From: Paenibacillus oralis
Lineage (GTDB): Bacteria > Bacillota > Bacilli > Paenibacillales > Paenibacillaceae
Assembly: GCF_003863965.1 (NCBI RefSeq)
Contig: NZ_RRCN01000001.1
Span: 3,988,304 to 4,052,303 of the forward strand
Direction of reading: 5' to 3'
DNA length: 64,000 bases
How positions within the stretch are numbered: position 1 is the stretch's first letter; every line of letters begins with the position of its first letter. The translations under genes and the position numbers were made by a program. Under the pieces are notes generated by a model. That model was not told the origin of the DNA. It ran no database searches and saw nothing but the letters and a program-made list of their open reading frames with translations. Positions 7,813-16,699 of the stretch are shown here, one piece after another.

Positions 7813-8790
7813 TTATTCACTGAACAAGGGGTTTGGAATATCTCGCAGAACGGGAAGATGATCAAGACGAAGCTTACGTATAACATCAAGCGTATCTTGC
7901 TCGGAATAATAGTTTTCGATCGTATGCAACGAACTTTTCATCCTGACCGCTTTGCTGTCATTCGAAAGCTTTTTCTTGTATTCAGCCGGCGTACAGCCAA
8001 CATTGTCAAGAAAAGCTTTATGTAAATATCTGTAATCGGAAAACCCGCATTCCAAACAGACATCAAGAAGTTTCATATCTTGGGTCAAAAGCTTCTTTGC
8101 ATGGCTGAACCGAAGGTTATTTACGTAATCTTGGAAGGATTGATTCAAATTCTCTTTAATAAATTGTGAGAGATACGTCATCGAAAGTCCTTCGATCTTT
8201 GCAATGTCGGATAGCCGGATTTTATGCGTATAGTGCTCATCCACATAATTCAATATCCGGGTCAACCGTTCGACCTTAAGCTTATTTTTATTTTTTTCAT
8301 CGTCGCTAATTTCATGGTAGGGAAGTTTGTTTAAAAGGATGCCAAATAACAAGTTCAGCATACTCAAACAGGAGAACTCGAAGCCTTTTGGTCGTGCGAA
8401 GTATTGGTATGCCATTTCAATGATCAGTGACGTTATATATTTATACGAATCTCCGGTTATATGTTGTTCTAACCTCGCAGAATCAAAAACCAGATTCGAT
8501 ATCCCACGAAAATAGCTTTTGCAAAAGTTAGGGGAAACCTGCAGGCATAATAAGGTCGATTTGCTTTCTGAGGTTCGAATTTCATGTGGCTGGTTGGAAT
8601 TTAATAATATTGATGAACCGCCATCCAACTCATAGACTTGTTGTTTAGAGAAAATAGACAGTTTGCCTTCAAGCACGAGATCGATCTCCAGTTCCCGATG
8701 CAAATGGGAAGTGCGATAATCCATATCCACCAAGAAAATATTTAAATATTTGATACTTGGGTGATCTATAATCTCGAATTCTCTTTTCAT
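7813..8790 (-). CDS. AraC-family transcriptional regulator
   Basis: A 325-residue regulator. Residues about 1-110 form a cupin-like sensing domain (HLHRELEIDLVLEGKLSIF, HEIRTSESKS) and residues about 190-290 two helix-turn-helix motifs (LSDIAKIEGLSMTYLSQFIK, LDVCLECGFSDYRYLHKAF). It starts with ATG behind AGGAGCTT. It is convergent with the isomerase-kinase-aldolase operon and is its obvious candidate activator, with sugar binding in the N-terminal cupin. A degraded partial copy of this gene lies at 26556-26876. Which sugar it senses is unknown. Confidence 0.9.
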   Translation of the reverse strand: MKREFEIIDHPSIKYLNIFLVDMDYRTSHLHRELEIDLVLEGKLSIFSKQQVYELDGGSSILLNSNQPHEIRTSESKSTLLCLQVSPNFCKSYFRGISNLVFDSARLEQHITGDSYKYITSLIIEMAYQYFARPKGFEFSCLSMLNLLFGILLNKLPYHEISDDEKNKNKLKVERLTRILNYVDEHYTHKIRLSDIAKIEGLSMTYLSQFIKENLNQSFQDYVNNLRFSHAKKLLTQDMKLLDVCLECGFSDYRYLHKAFLDNVGCTPAEYKKKLSNDSKAVRMKSSLHTIENYYSEQDTLDVIRKLRLDHLPVLRDIPNPLFSE

Positions 8791-8928
8791 AAGCTCCTCT
8801 TCTCCTCAGTTCCTCTTATCCTCGCGGTATATAAATAACTATAGCAGTTGCGGAAATTTTAAGCGACCATCTCTATGAACAAGGGTATCACTTAGTCGTC
8901 AAACTGCTATTCAAAATGTCTTCATAAA

Positions 8929-9171
8929 GCGGCTCGAATAGACGGGGCAAGTGAATATCGGATCTTTTGGCCAATCGTGGCGCCTCTTTCGGCTCCAATC
9001 GTGGCGACGTTCGGTCTCTTTATATCCATCATGTATTGGAATGATTGGATGAACGGCATGATCTATCTTACGAAACCTGAACCCTTCAGTTTGCAGAATT
9101 TGATGAACCGTATCTTGGGCTCTTTCTATACGTTATTGAGGCATTGTAAGATAGGCTTAGTGATAAGATAA
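8929..9171 (+). pseudogene. Remnant of an LplC-like ABC sugar permease
   Basis: An open frame encodes the EAA-loop region of a carbohydrate ABC permease: AARIDGASEYRIFWPIVAPL is the cytoplasmic loop that contacts the ATPase, followed by APIVATFGLFISIMYWNDWM, which matches the last membrane segments of LplC/YtcP-like permeases. The first two thirds of the gene and the normal C-terminus (usually ending VKGITLGAVKG) are absent. The 138 bases between the AraC start and this remnant show nothing further. The scrap lies directly before a histidine kinase, so this locus probably once had a complete importer whose binding protein survives at 12642. Confidence 0.8.
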
Positions 9172-9194
9172 GATTTGTGGAGCGTGATGATCTA

Positions 9195-10952
9195 ATGAGA
9201 AGCTACGTACGTTTTTGGCCGTTAAACTCAATCCGATTCATACAGCCGGCGAGTGTGTTATGCCTTACGCTCCCGCTTATCGCGATGCTGCTCTATAACA
9301 ATTTCTACGCAGTTAACGTTGTACGCGAACAAGTAGCCGAATCGTACAGAAAGTCGCTATCGTTATATATGGGCCAAATCGACTCGCAACTGAACGATAT
9401 CGAAGCCTATATCATTGCGACAGCTTATAACATGGATCTGCAGTCCTTGTCTACGCCTATTAATGAAGATGAATATTATTTTGCAAAATTTTATTTGAAA
9501 CAGAAGATAAATAATGATATCGCGCTGTATAGAAATGTAAACGGTTTTTTTGTTTACGAAGGCAATCGTCATGATTATATGGACATGGTGAATAAAGGTT
9601 TTGTTTCCAATGAAGAGTCTAGCGCTATTCAAGATTACATGACAAAATTCATTGATCAACATCGGCAAACCGGGCAAGCTGTCGACAGGTTGTGGCAGCA
9701 TTATGAAATTAATCAAAAGCATTATTTAATTGATATCATCCATGCCGGAGACGCCTATCTGGGAGCTTGGGTCAGCACGGATCGTTTGATCGAACAATTA
9801 AATTCGCTTGATATTAGCGATCGCGGGGGGATCTTGCTCACGAATGAACAAGGTAAGCCGGTATCGGATTCAAATCTAATGCAAGAAAATGGACAATTAT
9901 TATTACAAAGTGATTTATATTCGAGTTATTTGTCAAATGAAGGGCAGAAATACCTTGTTGTCAGCTCAAATGCGAAACAGGGCGCCTACAGCTTAGTAGC
10001 ACTTATTCCTGATGAATACATTTTGGCGAGTCTCCCTGATTTAAGGAAATTGACGTTGTTCATCGCTTTAGTAGCGGTCATCCTTATTCCGTTTGGTATA
10101 CTTTTTATGAGAAGGACCTTCTTGGTCCCTTTAAATAAAATTTTGGTCGCGATGAAGACCGTGCGAAGGGGGGACTGGGGGGTCCGAGTTGTTCAAAGAA
10201 AGGCTGCAGAAGAATTTAACTTGCTAGCGGACTCCTTTAACGCGATGATGACTGAGATCCAGACTCTTCGCATAAATGTGTTTGAAGAACAGTTGGATAA
10301 ACAGAAAGAGGAACTGCGGAGACTCCAACTGCAAATTAATCCGCACTTCTTCTTGAATTCATTGAATATCGTGTACAATTTGGCGATTGTTAAGAATCAT
10401 GATCTGATCATGCAAATGACCTTATCTTTGATCAAGTATTTCCGGTATCTGTTTCGAAGCAATACTTCGTTTGTTGTCCTTCAGAATGAGTTGGAACATA
10501 CGCGAAATTATTTGCAAATCCAAGACTTGCGCTTTCCGAAGCAACTTACATGGAGTATTAACGCTCCGAACTTTTTATTGGAAACCCCCGTCCCACCGCT
10601 CATGATTCAAACCTTTGTCGAAAACGCGATCAAGCATGCCGTTACATTGGATGAACCGATCGATATTATGGTGAATATCGACCTACAAGAAAGCGATGGC
10701 GGATCTAAACTAATAATTGTTATTTCCGATAACGGGATCGGCTTTAACGAGGAAGTGCTTGTGCAGCTTCAGTCGGGCAGAAGTGTGGAAAATGAACATG
10801 GGGAGCGTACCGGCATTTGGAATGTTCATCGGCGTCTGCGGCTGCTTTATGGAGATACAGCAACGATAGAATATAGTAATGATAAGGAAACCGGCGGGGC
10901 TGTAATTAAAATTCTCTTGCCAACCGAGCCGGAGATGGAGGGACTCAAGTGA
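9195..10952 (+). CDS. YesM-like sensor histidine kinase
   Basis: A 585-residue membrane sensor kinase. One membrane segment lies at about residues 18-35, an extracellular sensor region follows, a second segment lies at about 285-305, then a HAMP linker, a His_kinase domain with LQINPHFFLNSLNIV (His384 is the phosphorylation site) and a HATPase domain with NAIKHA and DNGIGF. It phosphorylates the response regulator whose GTG overlaps its stop by four bases. ATG 9195 follows GTGGAG by about a dozen bases; GTG 9177 is possible. The pair precedes a solute-binding lipoprotein, so it probably senses an extracellular sugar. No intact permease genes accompany it. Confidence 0.92.
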   Translation: MRSYVRFWPLNSIRFIQPASVLCLTLPLIAMLLYNNFYAVNVVREQVAESYRKSLSLYMGQIDSQLNDIEAYIIATAYNMDLQSLSTPINEDEYYFAKFYLKQKINNDIALYRNVNGFFVYEGNRHDYMDMVNKGFVSNEESSAIQDYMTKFIDQHRQTGQAVDRLWQHYEINQKHYLIDIIHAGDAYLGAWVSTDRLIEQLNSLDISDRGGILLTNEQGKPVSDSNLMQENGQLLLQSDLYSSYLSNEGQKYLVVSSNAKQGAYSLVALIPDEYILASLPDLRKLTLFIALVAVILIPFGILFMRRTFLVPLNKILVAMKTVRRGDWGVRVVQRKAAEEFNLLADSFNAMMTEIQTLRINVFEEQLDKQKEELRRLQLQINPHFFLNSLNIVYNLAIVKNHDLIMQMTLSLIKYFRYLFRSNTSFVVLQNELEHTRNYLQIQDLRFPKQLTWSINAPNFLLETPVPPLMIQTFVENAIKHAVTLDEPIDIMVNIDLQESDGGSKLIIVISDNGIGFNEEVLVQLQSGRSVENEHGERTGIWNVHRRLRLLYGDTATIEYSNDKETGGAVIKILLPTEPEMEGLK

Positions 10953-12568
10953 CCTATCAAATATTGCTCGTTGATGACGAAATCGTGGCGATCGAAGGGA
11001 TTCAGGCGATTTTGGACCTTGCCAAGCTAAACGTAAGCCGTCTTTTTACAGCATTGAACATCCGGCAGGCGAAGGAAGTTTTCGAGTCGGAATCCATAGA
11101 TATTTTGTTGTGTGATATTGAAATGCCTCAAGGCAACGGATTAAAATTGTTGGCTTGGGTGCGTGAACATCATCCGTACACCGCGACCATCTTTCTCACC
11201 AGCCATGCTGATTTTAAATATGCCAAAGAAGCATTGCGCCTAGGGAGCCTTGATTATTTATTGAAACCGGTCTTGGCCGGCGAATTGGAGGCGGCGATTC
11301 ATAAGGCACGGGAAATTATCGAACAACATGATGAAAGTCATCGGAACAGGCAATCGCACCGGTTATGGATGAAGCATCATTCGCTTATCATCGAACGCTT
11401 CTGGTTAGATCTGATCAATGGCAACACTCCAGGCAACAAGGCCGCCGTGCGTGGGCAGATGGAACACGACCAGATCCCTTTAACGGATGAATCCATCGTG
11501 CTGCCTGTACTCATTTCCGTTAAAAGCTGGAATCAACATCTGCAGCATAGGGACGAGAAAATTTTGGAGTATGCGTTGAAGAAAACAGCCGCAGAGATGA
11601 TGATGGACAACCAAGCGTACGGGATCGTGCTTCAGCTAGAGCGTGAACAGTTGCTTGCCCTATATATTTCCGAGGGTCAGAAAAAGTGGGACTATGAACA
11701 GTTGCATGACGTATGCCGCAAATATATTGATTTTTGCAGCCGGCATTTCTATTGCGTCTTAACCTGCTATGTCGCTTCTCCGGTTGAAGTGCACCGGATT
11801 GCGGATAAAGTAGCCTTTCTCAAGGCACAAAATCGTGACAATGTCGCATTCGTCAATCAAGTATTCGGGGAAGAGGGCCCCTTTGCAGACAAGGAATCTA
11901 TCATTTTACCGGACCTATCGATTTGGTTGTCTTACTTGAAGAAAGGTACGAAAGAGGACGTCATCCTGGCGGTAGAGAACTTTCTTAATCGTCTTGTCAA
12001 GCAACGCCTCTTGGACGCAAATGTTCTCCATCAAATTCATCAGGATTTTATGCAGGCATTATATCTGTTTTTGAATCACAATGAAATCCAGGCCCATCAA
12101 TTGTTTGGGGATGAAGAGTCACGGCGATTAACCGGAATGGCAGGACGTTCTGTCAAGGACATGATCGATTGGGTTACCCATGCATTGGGAAAGGCGCTGC
12201 ATCAAGCGGAGGTCGTTAAGCAATCCGATTCCGTTGTGCAGATCATCAAGCGCTATGTGGCAACCCACATTGATCAAGAGCTGTCACGCGATATTTTGGC
12301 TGAGCAGGTGTTCTTGAACCCGGACCATCTGACGAGAATATTTAAGAAAGAAACCGGATACTCCATATCCGAGTATGTGATCATGGAAAGACTCAAGTTG
12401 GCGAAAGAGCTATTGGCTCAAACCGATATCCCGATTGGAGCGGTTGCTGCCGCCGTTGGCATTTCCAATTTCTCGTATTTCACGAAGCTCTTCAAGAAGT
12501 ACACCCATTACGGACCATCGGAATATAGAAGTCAGCATGTCGTGAAAGTGTCAAGGCCAAAGTTATGA
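10949..12568 (+). CDS. YesN-like response regulator with AraC DNA-binding domain
   Basis: A 539-residue response regulator. The receiver domain (about 1-120) has VDDE, the phospho-acceptor Asp56 in LLCDIEMP, and the conserved Lys in LLKPV. A long middle region of unknown fold follows, then a C-terminal AraC domain (about 430-530) with two helix-turn-helix motifs (LAEQVFLNPDHLTRIFKKET, IGAVAAAVGISNFSYFTKLF). GTG 10949 overlaps the kinase stop as GTGA. It is expected to activate the downstream lipoprotein and glycoside hydrolase genes; a paired palindrome at 14308-14369 is a candidate target. Confidence 0.92.
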   Translation: MTYQILLVDDEIVAIEGIQAILDLAKLNVSRLFTALNIRQAKEVFESESIDILLCDIEMPQGNGLKLLAWVREHHPYTATIFLTSHADFKYAKEALRLGSLDYLLKPVLAGELEAAIHKAREIIEQHDESHRNRQSHRLWMKHHSLIIERFWLDLINGNTPGNKAAVRGQMEHDQIPLTDESIVLPVLISVKSWNQHLQHRDEKILEYALKKTAAEMMMDNQAYGIVLQLEREQLLALYISEGQKKWDYEQLHDVCRKYIDFCSRHFYCVLTCYVASPVEVHRIADKVAFLKAQNRDNVAFVNQVFGEEGPFADKESIILPDLSIWLSYLKKGTKEDVILAVENFLNRLVKQRLLDANVLHQIHQDFMQALYLFLNHNEIQAHQLFGDEESRRLTGMAGRSVKDMIDWVTHALGKALHQAEVVKQSDSVVQIIKRYVATHIDQELSRDILAEQVFLNPDHLTRIFKKETGYSISEYVIMERLKLAKELLAQTDIPIGAVAAAVGISNFSYFTKLFKKYTHYGPSEYRSQHVVKVSRPKL

Positions 12569-12641
12569 AAGTACAAGCAAAGTTGCAGTAGAATTGTTAC
12601 GATAAAGGTGCTTAAAAATAACGGTTCTGGGGGAAGTGAAT

Positions 12642-14189
12642 GTGGGGAATAAAATGAGGCTTGGCCCAATTAATCTTGCTGTTCTTCTCGTCCTGTCGAT
12701 CGTTGCCGGCTGTTCCAGCAATAATGCTTCGGGCGATGACGCCTCGAATTCACATGCGCCTAACAGAAACTTGGGCAGTAGTAATGAAGCTAGCGGAAGC
12801 TCATTGGAGCTGTATGATTTAACGATGGTCTTTCCTGTTTTCGGAAACGTTCCGGAGGATGTGGAGAAGGTTCAAGAGGCCGTTAATAAAATCACGCAGG
12901 CCAAAATCAACACGACCGTAACGCTTGAACCAATAAATGTCGGAAACTATATTCAACAGCTGAATTTGAAATATTCCAGTGGAGAAAAACTGGACGTTGC
13001 CTTCATTTATGGTCAACTTTTCCACCCTTTCGCGGCACAAGGGAAGTTTCAGGAACTTAGCGAGTCTCTGCAGGAGAATGGACAAGGGGTTATTGATGCT
13101 GTAGGTCAGAAATACGTAGATGTCCCAATGGTTGACGGCAAGCTTTACGGCGTGCCTACCGGACCCGTCGCGGGAGCAGGTGTGGGTTACTTTATGCGTA
13201 AGGATATTGTTGATAAGTATCAGCTTAACACCTCCTCGATCCAAACCTTCAGCGACATTGAGAAAGTTCTTCAAATCGTAAAACAAAATGAACCGAGTCT
13301 GATCCCGTTGGCATCTTCTGGAAATCCCAACCCTGTAAGCGCTTATATTGATTACGATCCGATCGGTGACTTTGGAGCTTTGTTGTTTGATAGTGAGGAA
13401 TTAAAAATAGAAAACCTCTTCGCCACACAAAATTATGCGAATCGATTAAATATCGTTCGAAAATGGTTCCAAGCAGGTTATATCAATAAAGATGCAGCCA
13501 CTACCAATGCCATGCCATGGGATATGGTTAAGGCGGGGACGGCGTTCAGTTACATTTCTAGAACCAGTTCGGTTAGTAAAGAAGAAGTGTTAACCATGGC
13601 GGGGCATGAGATGGTTATCGTTGAGTTGCTGCCTCCTTACGTTACAACCAATATGCTTATGACGGGGCTTTGGACGATTTCCCAGCAAGCGGAAGATCCA
13701 GCGCGAGCGATGATGTTCTTGAACCTGCTGTATACGGATAAAGAGCTTGTGAACGCTTTAATTTATGGGGTTGAAGGCGAACACTATGTGAAGGTATCCG
13801 ATGACATGATTGATTATCCGCCAGGTACGAGCGCTGACACGGTGGGCTATAATTTGAAAGACATTAATTATATGATGGGAGACGGTAGACTGCTTTATTT
13901 GACGAAGAGCGACAACTCGGAAAAATGGGAAATTGCTCAGCAATGGGCGGATAAATCCATTGAGTCGAGGACGCTGGGGTTCACTTTAAATACGGAGCCT
14001 GTCAAGAATGAAGTAGTTGCTCTTAACAATGTATTGAATCAATACCAAACCCTCTTGGAAACCGGTTCTGTAGACCCTGCAAAAGAACTGCCGAAATTCC
14101 TTGCTAAACTGAAATCGGCCGGAATCGATAAATACATTACGGAAGCACAGAAACAGCTTACGGAATGGACGGTAACACAAAATAAATAA
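12642..14189 (+). CDS. Extracellular sugar-binding lipoprotein (LplA-like)
   Basis: A 515-residue ABC solute-binding lipoprotein. A short basic start, a hydrophobic stretch and the lipobox VAGC (Cys24) show export and lipid anchoring on the outer face of the membrane. The mature part begins with a Ser/Asn-rich linker and resembles the large LplA type (about 500 residues) that binds oligosaccharides. GTG 12642 has GGGGGAA at the best distance; GTG 12636 and ATG 12654 are alternatives that keep the signal. It follows the kinase/regulator pair but has no permease partners nearby; a permease scrap lies upstream of the kinase. It may feed another importer or serve as a sensor for the kinase. Confidence 0.9.
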   Translation: MGNKMRLGPINLAVLLVLSIVAGCSSNNASGDDASNSHAPNRNLGSSNEASGSSLELYDLTMVFPVFGNVPEDVEKVQEAVNKITQAKINTTVTLEPINVGNYIQQLNLKYSSGEKLDVAFIYGQLFHPFAAQGKFQELSESLQENGQGVIDAVGQKYVDVPMVDGKLYGVPTGPVAGAGVGYFMRKDIVDKYQLNTSSIQTFSDIEKVLQIVKQNEPSLIPLASSGNPNPVSAYIDYDPIGDFGALLFDSEELKIENLFATQNYANRLNIVRKWFQAGYINKDAATTNAMPWDMVKAGTAFSYISRTSSVSKEEVLTMAGHEMVIVELLPPYVTTNMLMTGLWTISQQAEDPARAMMFLNLLYTDKELVNALIYGVEGEHYVKVSDDMIDYPPGTSADTVGYNLKDINYMMGDGRLLYLTKSDNSEKWEIAQQWADKSIESRTLGFTLNTEPVKNEVVALNNVLNQYQTLLETGSVDPAKELPKFLAKLKSAGIDKYITEAQKQLTEWTVTQNK

Positions 14190-14201
14190 GGGCCTTCTTA
14201 G

Positions 14202-14236
14202 TACCACTTTGCCGTATATGGCAGGCGGTATTTTTT
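14202..14236 (+). terminator. Terminator after the lipoprotein gene
   Basis: TACC...TGCC GTATAT GGCA...GGTA forms a hairpin followed directly by ATTTTTT, a good Rho-independent pattern. Confidence 0.7.
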
Positions 14237-14307
14237 GTATGCGTATCGTGAAACAAGTCGTCAAAGTACAAATCCGATTGTCGTCATAGTGTTAGTACAA
14301 CGGAAAT

Positions 14308-14369
14308 GAGACGTCTATACTAAGGTTGTCATTGAATTTTAGGATCGGTCCCTTTGGAATAGACGTCTC
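14308..14369 (+). promoter_or_regulatory. Paired AGACGTCT palindromes before the GH3 gene
   Basis: GAGACGTCTAT (14308-14318) and its exact reverse complement ATAGACGTCTC (14359-14369) lie 51 bases apart. Each contains the self-palindrome AGACGTCT. A TATACT -10-like hexamer (14316-14321) overlaps the left copy. The arrangement suggests an operator pair, though a hairpin in the leader RNA is also possible. Confidence 0.45.
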
Positions 14370-14391
14370 GATCGCGAAATGGAGGGCGAAT

Positions 14392-16647
14392 ATGGAAAGA
14401 AACATTAAAGCATTAATGGCTCGACTGTCGTTGGAAGAGAAGGCAGCTCTTTGTTCCGGTGTTGGAGCATGGCATACGAAAGCGTTGCCGGAGCATGGTA
14501 TTCCAGCAATTATGATGACGGACGGACCGCATGGTCTTCGGAAGCAGAACGGTGTGCAGGACCACATGGGCTTGAATGATAGTGTTCCAGCGACATGTTT
14601 CCCTACCGCAGCAGGGCTAGCCAGCTCTTGGAACCGGGAGCTTGTAGAGCAGGTGGGAATCGCGCTTGGAGAGGAGTGCCAGGCGGAGGGGGTGGGAATC
14701 ATCCTCGGACCGGGAGCCAATATCAAGCGATCGCCGCTGTGCGGCAGGAACTTCGAATATTTCTCGGAGGACACTTACTTGTCTTCGGAGTTGGCCACGA
14801 AGCATATCCAAGGGGTTCAAAGCCAGGGAGTGGGAACGTCCCTCAAGCATTTTGCCGTGAATAATCAAGAGACGCGCCGCTTTAATATTAACGTCATGCT
14901 CGATGAGAGAACCTTCAGGGAGATCTATCTGGCCAGCTTCGAAGGCGCGGTTGTGAATGCCGGGCCTTGGACGATCATGTCGGCCTACAATAAAATTAAC
15001 GGCGTGTTCTGCTCGGAGAACAAGAGGCTGCTGACGGATATCCTTAGGAACGAATGGGGCTTTGAAGGTCTCGTTGTGTCCGACTGGGGTGCGGTGAGTG
15101 AGCGGGAGGCTGCGCTGGAGGCAGGTTTAGATCTTGAGATGCCGGACAGCAACGGAGTCGGAAGCTGCAAAGTTATGGAAGCTGTGCAACAAGGGTCCAT
15201 TGGCTTAGACACGCTGGATACGGCTGTGGAACGAATCCTGACCGTTATCTTCCGGGCGGTGGATTCACAAAAGGAAAATGCAACCTATGATCAAGAAGCT
15301 CATCATCAATTGGCAAGAGCAGCAGCAGCGGAGAGTATGGTCCTCCTAAAGAATGAGAATGCCGTGCTTCCTCTGGAGAACAAGGGAACGATCGCGGTTC
15401 TGGGCACCTTCGCGAAAAAACCTCGGTATCAGGGGGCTGGCAGCTCCCGGGTTCAGCCTACAAAGCTGGATATCCCTTATGAGGAGATCCAAAAGGTTGC
15501 CAGGGATACTGAGCTGCTATACGCAGAAGGATATTCCCTGGAGAAGGATGAACCCAACGAAGCGATGATCGAGGTAGCGAAGGCGGTCGCGAGCCAGGCA
15601 GATGCGGCGATTTTGTTTGTCGGCTTGCCTGAGGAGTGCGATGCCGAAGGTGTTGACAGAAAGCACCTACGGCTTCCCGACAACCAAAATGCGTTGATCG
15701 AAGCTGTATCCACCGTTCAAGATAAGATCATTCTCGTCTTGTTGAATGGTTCCGCGGTAGAGATGCCCTGGATTAACAAGGTTCAGGCGGTGCTCGAAGC
15801 CTATCTGGGCGGGCAAGCGATGGCTGGCGCAGTAGCGGATTTACTATTTGGGGTTCGGAATCCGTCCGGCAAACTGGCGGAGACGTTCCCGGAGAAACTG
15901 AGCCATACCCCGTCCTTTATCAACTTCCCTGGAGAGAGGGAGCAAGTGGAATATCGGGAGGGGTTGTTCATAGGATACCGGTATTTTGACAAAGTGGATA
16001 CGAAGCCGCTGTTCCCGTTTGGCCACGGTCTCTCCTACACCTCCTTTGCGTATTCCGACCTGCAAATCGATAAGTCGGAAATTACGGATGCGGAAGAACT
16101 GCAGGTAACCGTTAAAGTGAGAAATACCGGGCAAAGAGCAGGAAAAGAAATCGTGCAGCTCTACGTTAAGGATGTAGAGAGCAGTGTGCTCAGACCGGTT
16201 AAGGAATTAAAAGGATTCGAAAAAGTGGAGCTGGAGCCCGGTGAAGAGAAGCGGGTTGCTTTTAGACTAGGGAAACGCGCATTTGCTTATTATCATGTCG
16301 ACTTACAAGACTGGTATGTGGAAAGTGGGGATTTCGAGATTCTCATCGGAAAGTCCTCAGAGGACATTGTGCTGAGCCATACCGTTGTGGTCCATTCAAC
16401 CACCAAAGTACGCAAGAAGTTTACATTGGATTCGACACTCGGCGATATCCGTGCAGAACCTGCCGGGGCCGGGCTTGTAAACAAGATTTTAATGGGGATG
16501 GGCTTCGGCAGTTCTAGAACCGATGCGCCATTGGGCATGGACATGGACGCTCTCTTGAACAGCCTTAAATTACGGATCGTAGAAAGTCATGGAGCGATTC
16601 CAAAGGAACAGCTGGAAGAACTCCTTGCAGCCTTGAACGAGTCATAA
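14392..16647 (+). CDS. GH3 beta-glycosidase (first copy)
   Basis: A 751-residue glycoside hydrolase family 3 enzyme without a signal peptide, so cytoplasmic. The N-terminal barrel carries [32 protein letters not shown] and KHFAVNNQE; the nucleophile is Asp231 in VVSDWGAV. The second alpha/beta domain ([11 protein letters not shown] onward) and a C-terminal fibronectin-like domain ([27 protein letters not shown]) follow. It releases beta-linked sugars, typically glucose or xylose, from short imported oligosaccharides. GGAGGG before ATG 14392 fixes the start. It leads a run of GH2, GPH transporter, GH3 and GH20 genes and closely resembles the GH3 at 21010. Confidence 0.94.
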   Translation: MERNIKALMARLSLEEKAALCSGVGAWHTKALPEHGIPAIMMTDGPHGLRKQNGVQDHMGLNDSVPATCFPTAAGLASSWNRELVEQVGIALGEECQAEGVGIILGPGANIKRSPLCGRNFEYFSEDTYLSSELATKHIQGVQSQGVGTSLKHFAVNNQETRRFNINVMLDERTFREIYLASFEGAVVNAGPWTIMSAYNKINGVFCSENKRLLTDILRNEWGFEGLVVSDWGAVSEREAALEAGLDLEMPDSNGVGSCKVMEAVQQGSIGLDTLDTAVERILTVIFRAVDSQKENATYDQEAHHQLARAAAAESMVLLKNENAVLPLENKGTIAVLGTFAKKPRYQGAGSSRVQPTKLDIPYEEIQKVARDTELLYAEGYSLEKDEPNEAMIEVAKAVASQADAAILFVGLPEECDAEGVDRKHLRLPDNQNALIEAVSTVQDKIILVLLNGSAVEMPWINKVQAVLEAYLGGQAMAGAVADLLFGVRNPSGKLAETFPEKLSHTPSFINFPGEREQVEYREGLFIGYRYFDKVDTKPLFPFGHGLSYTSFAYSDLQIDKSEITDAEELQVTVKVRNTGQRAGKEIVQLYVKDVESSVLRPVKELKGFEKVELEPGEEKRVAFRLGKRAFAYYHVDLQDWYVESGDFEILIGKSSEDIVLSHTVVVHSTTKVRKKFTLDSTLGDIRAEPAGAGLVNKILMGMGFGSSRTDAPLGMDMDALLNSLKLRIVESHGAIPKEQLEELLAALNES

Positions 16648-16699
16648 AAGGGATCAATTTAGGATCGGCGACAAAGAAATCGCAAAAGGAGATAGGTTA

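Noticed and set aside
9015..9171. Small intact membrane protein near 8977-9171
   Set aside because: Its sequence is the C-terminal part of an LplC-like permease and similarity extends upstream of the first ATG, so it is a remnant.
12819..13286. 155-codon minus-strand frame
   Set aside because: Antisense to the lipoprotein gene; no ribosome site and no motif.
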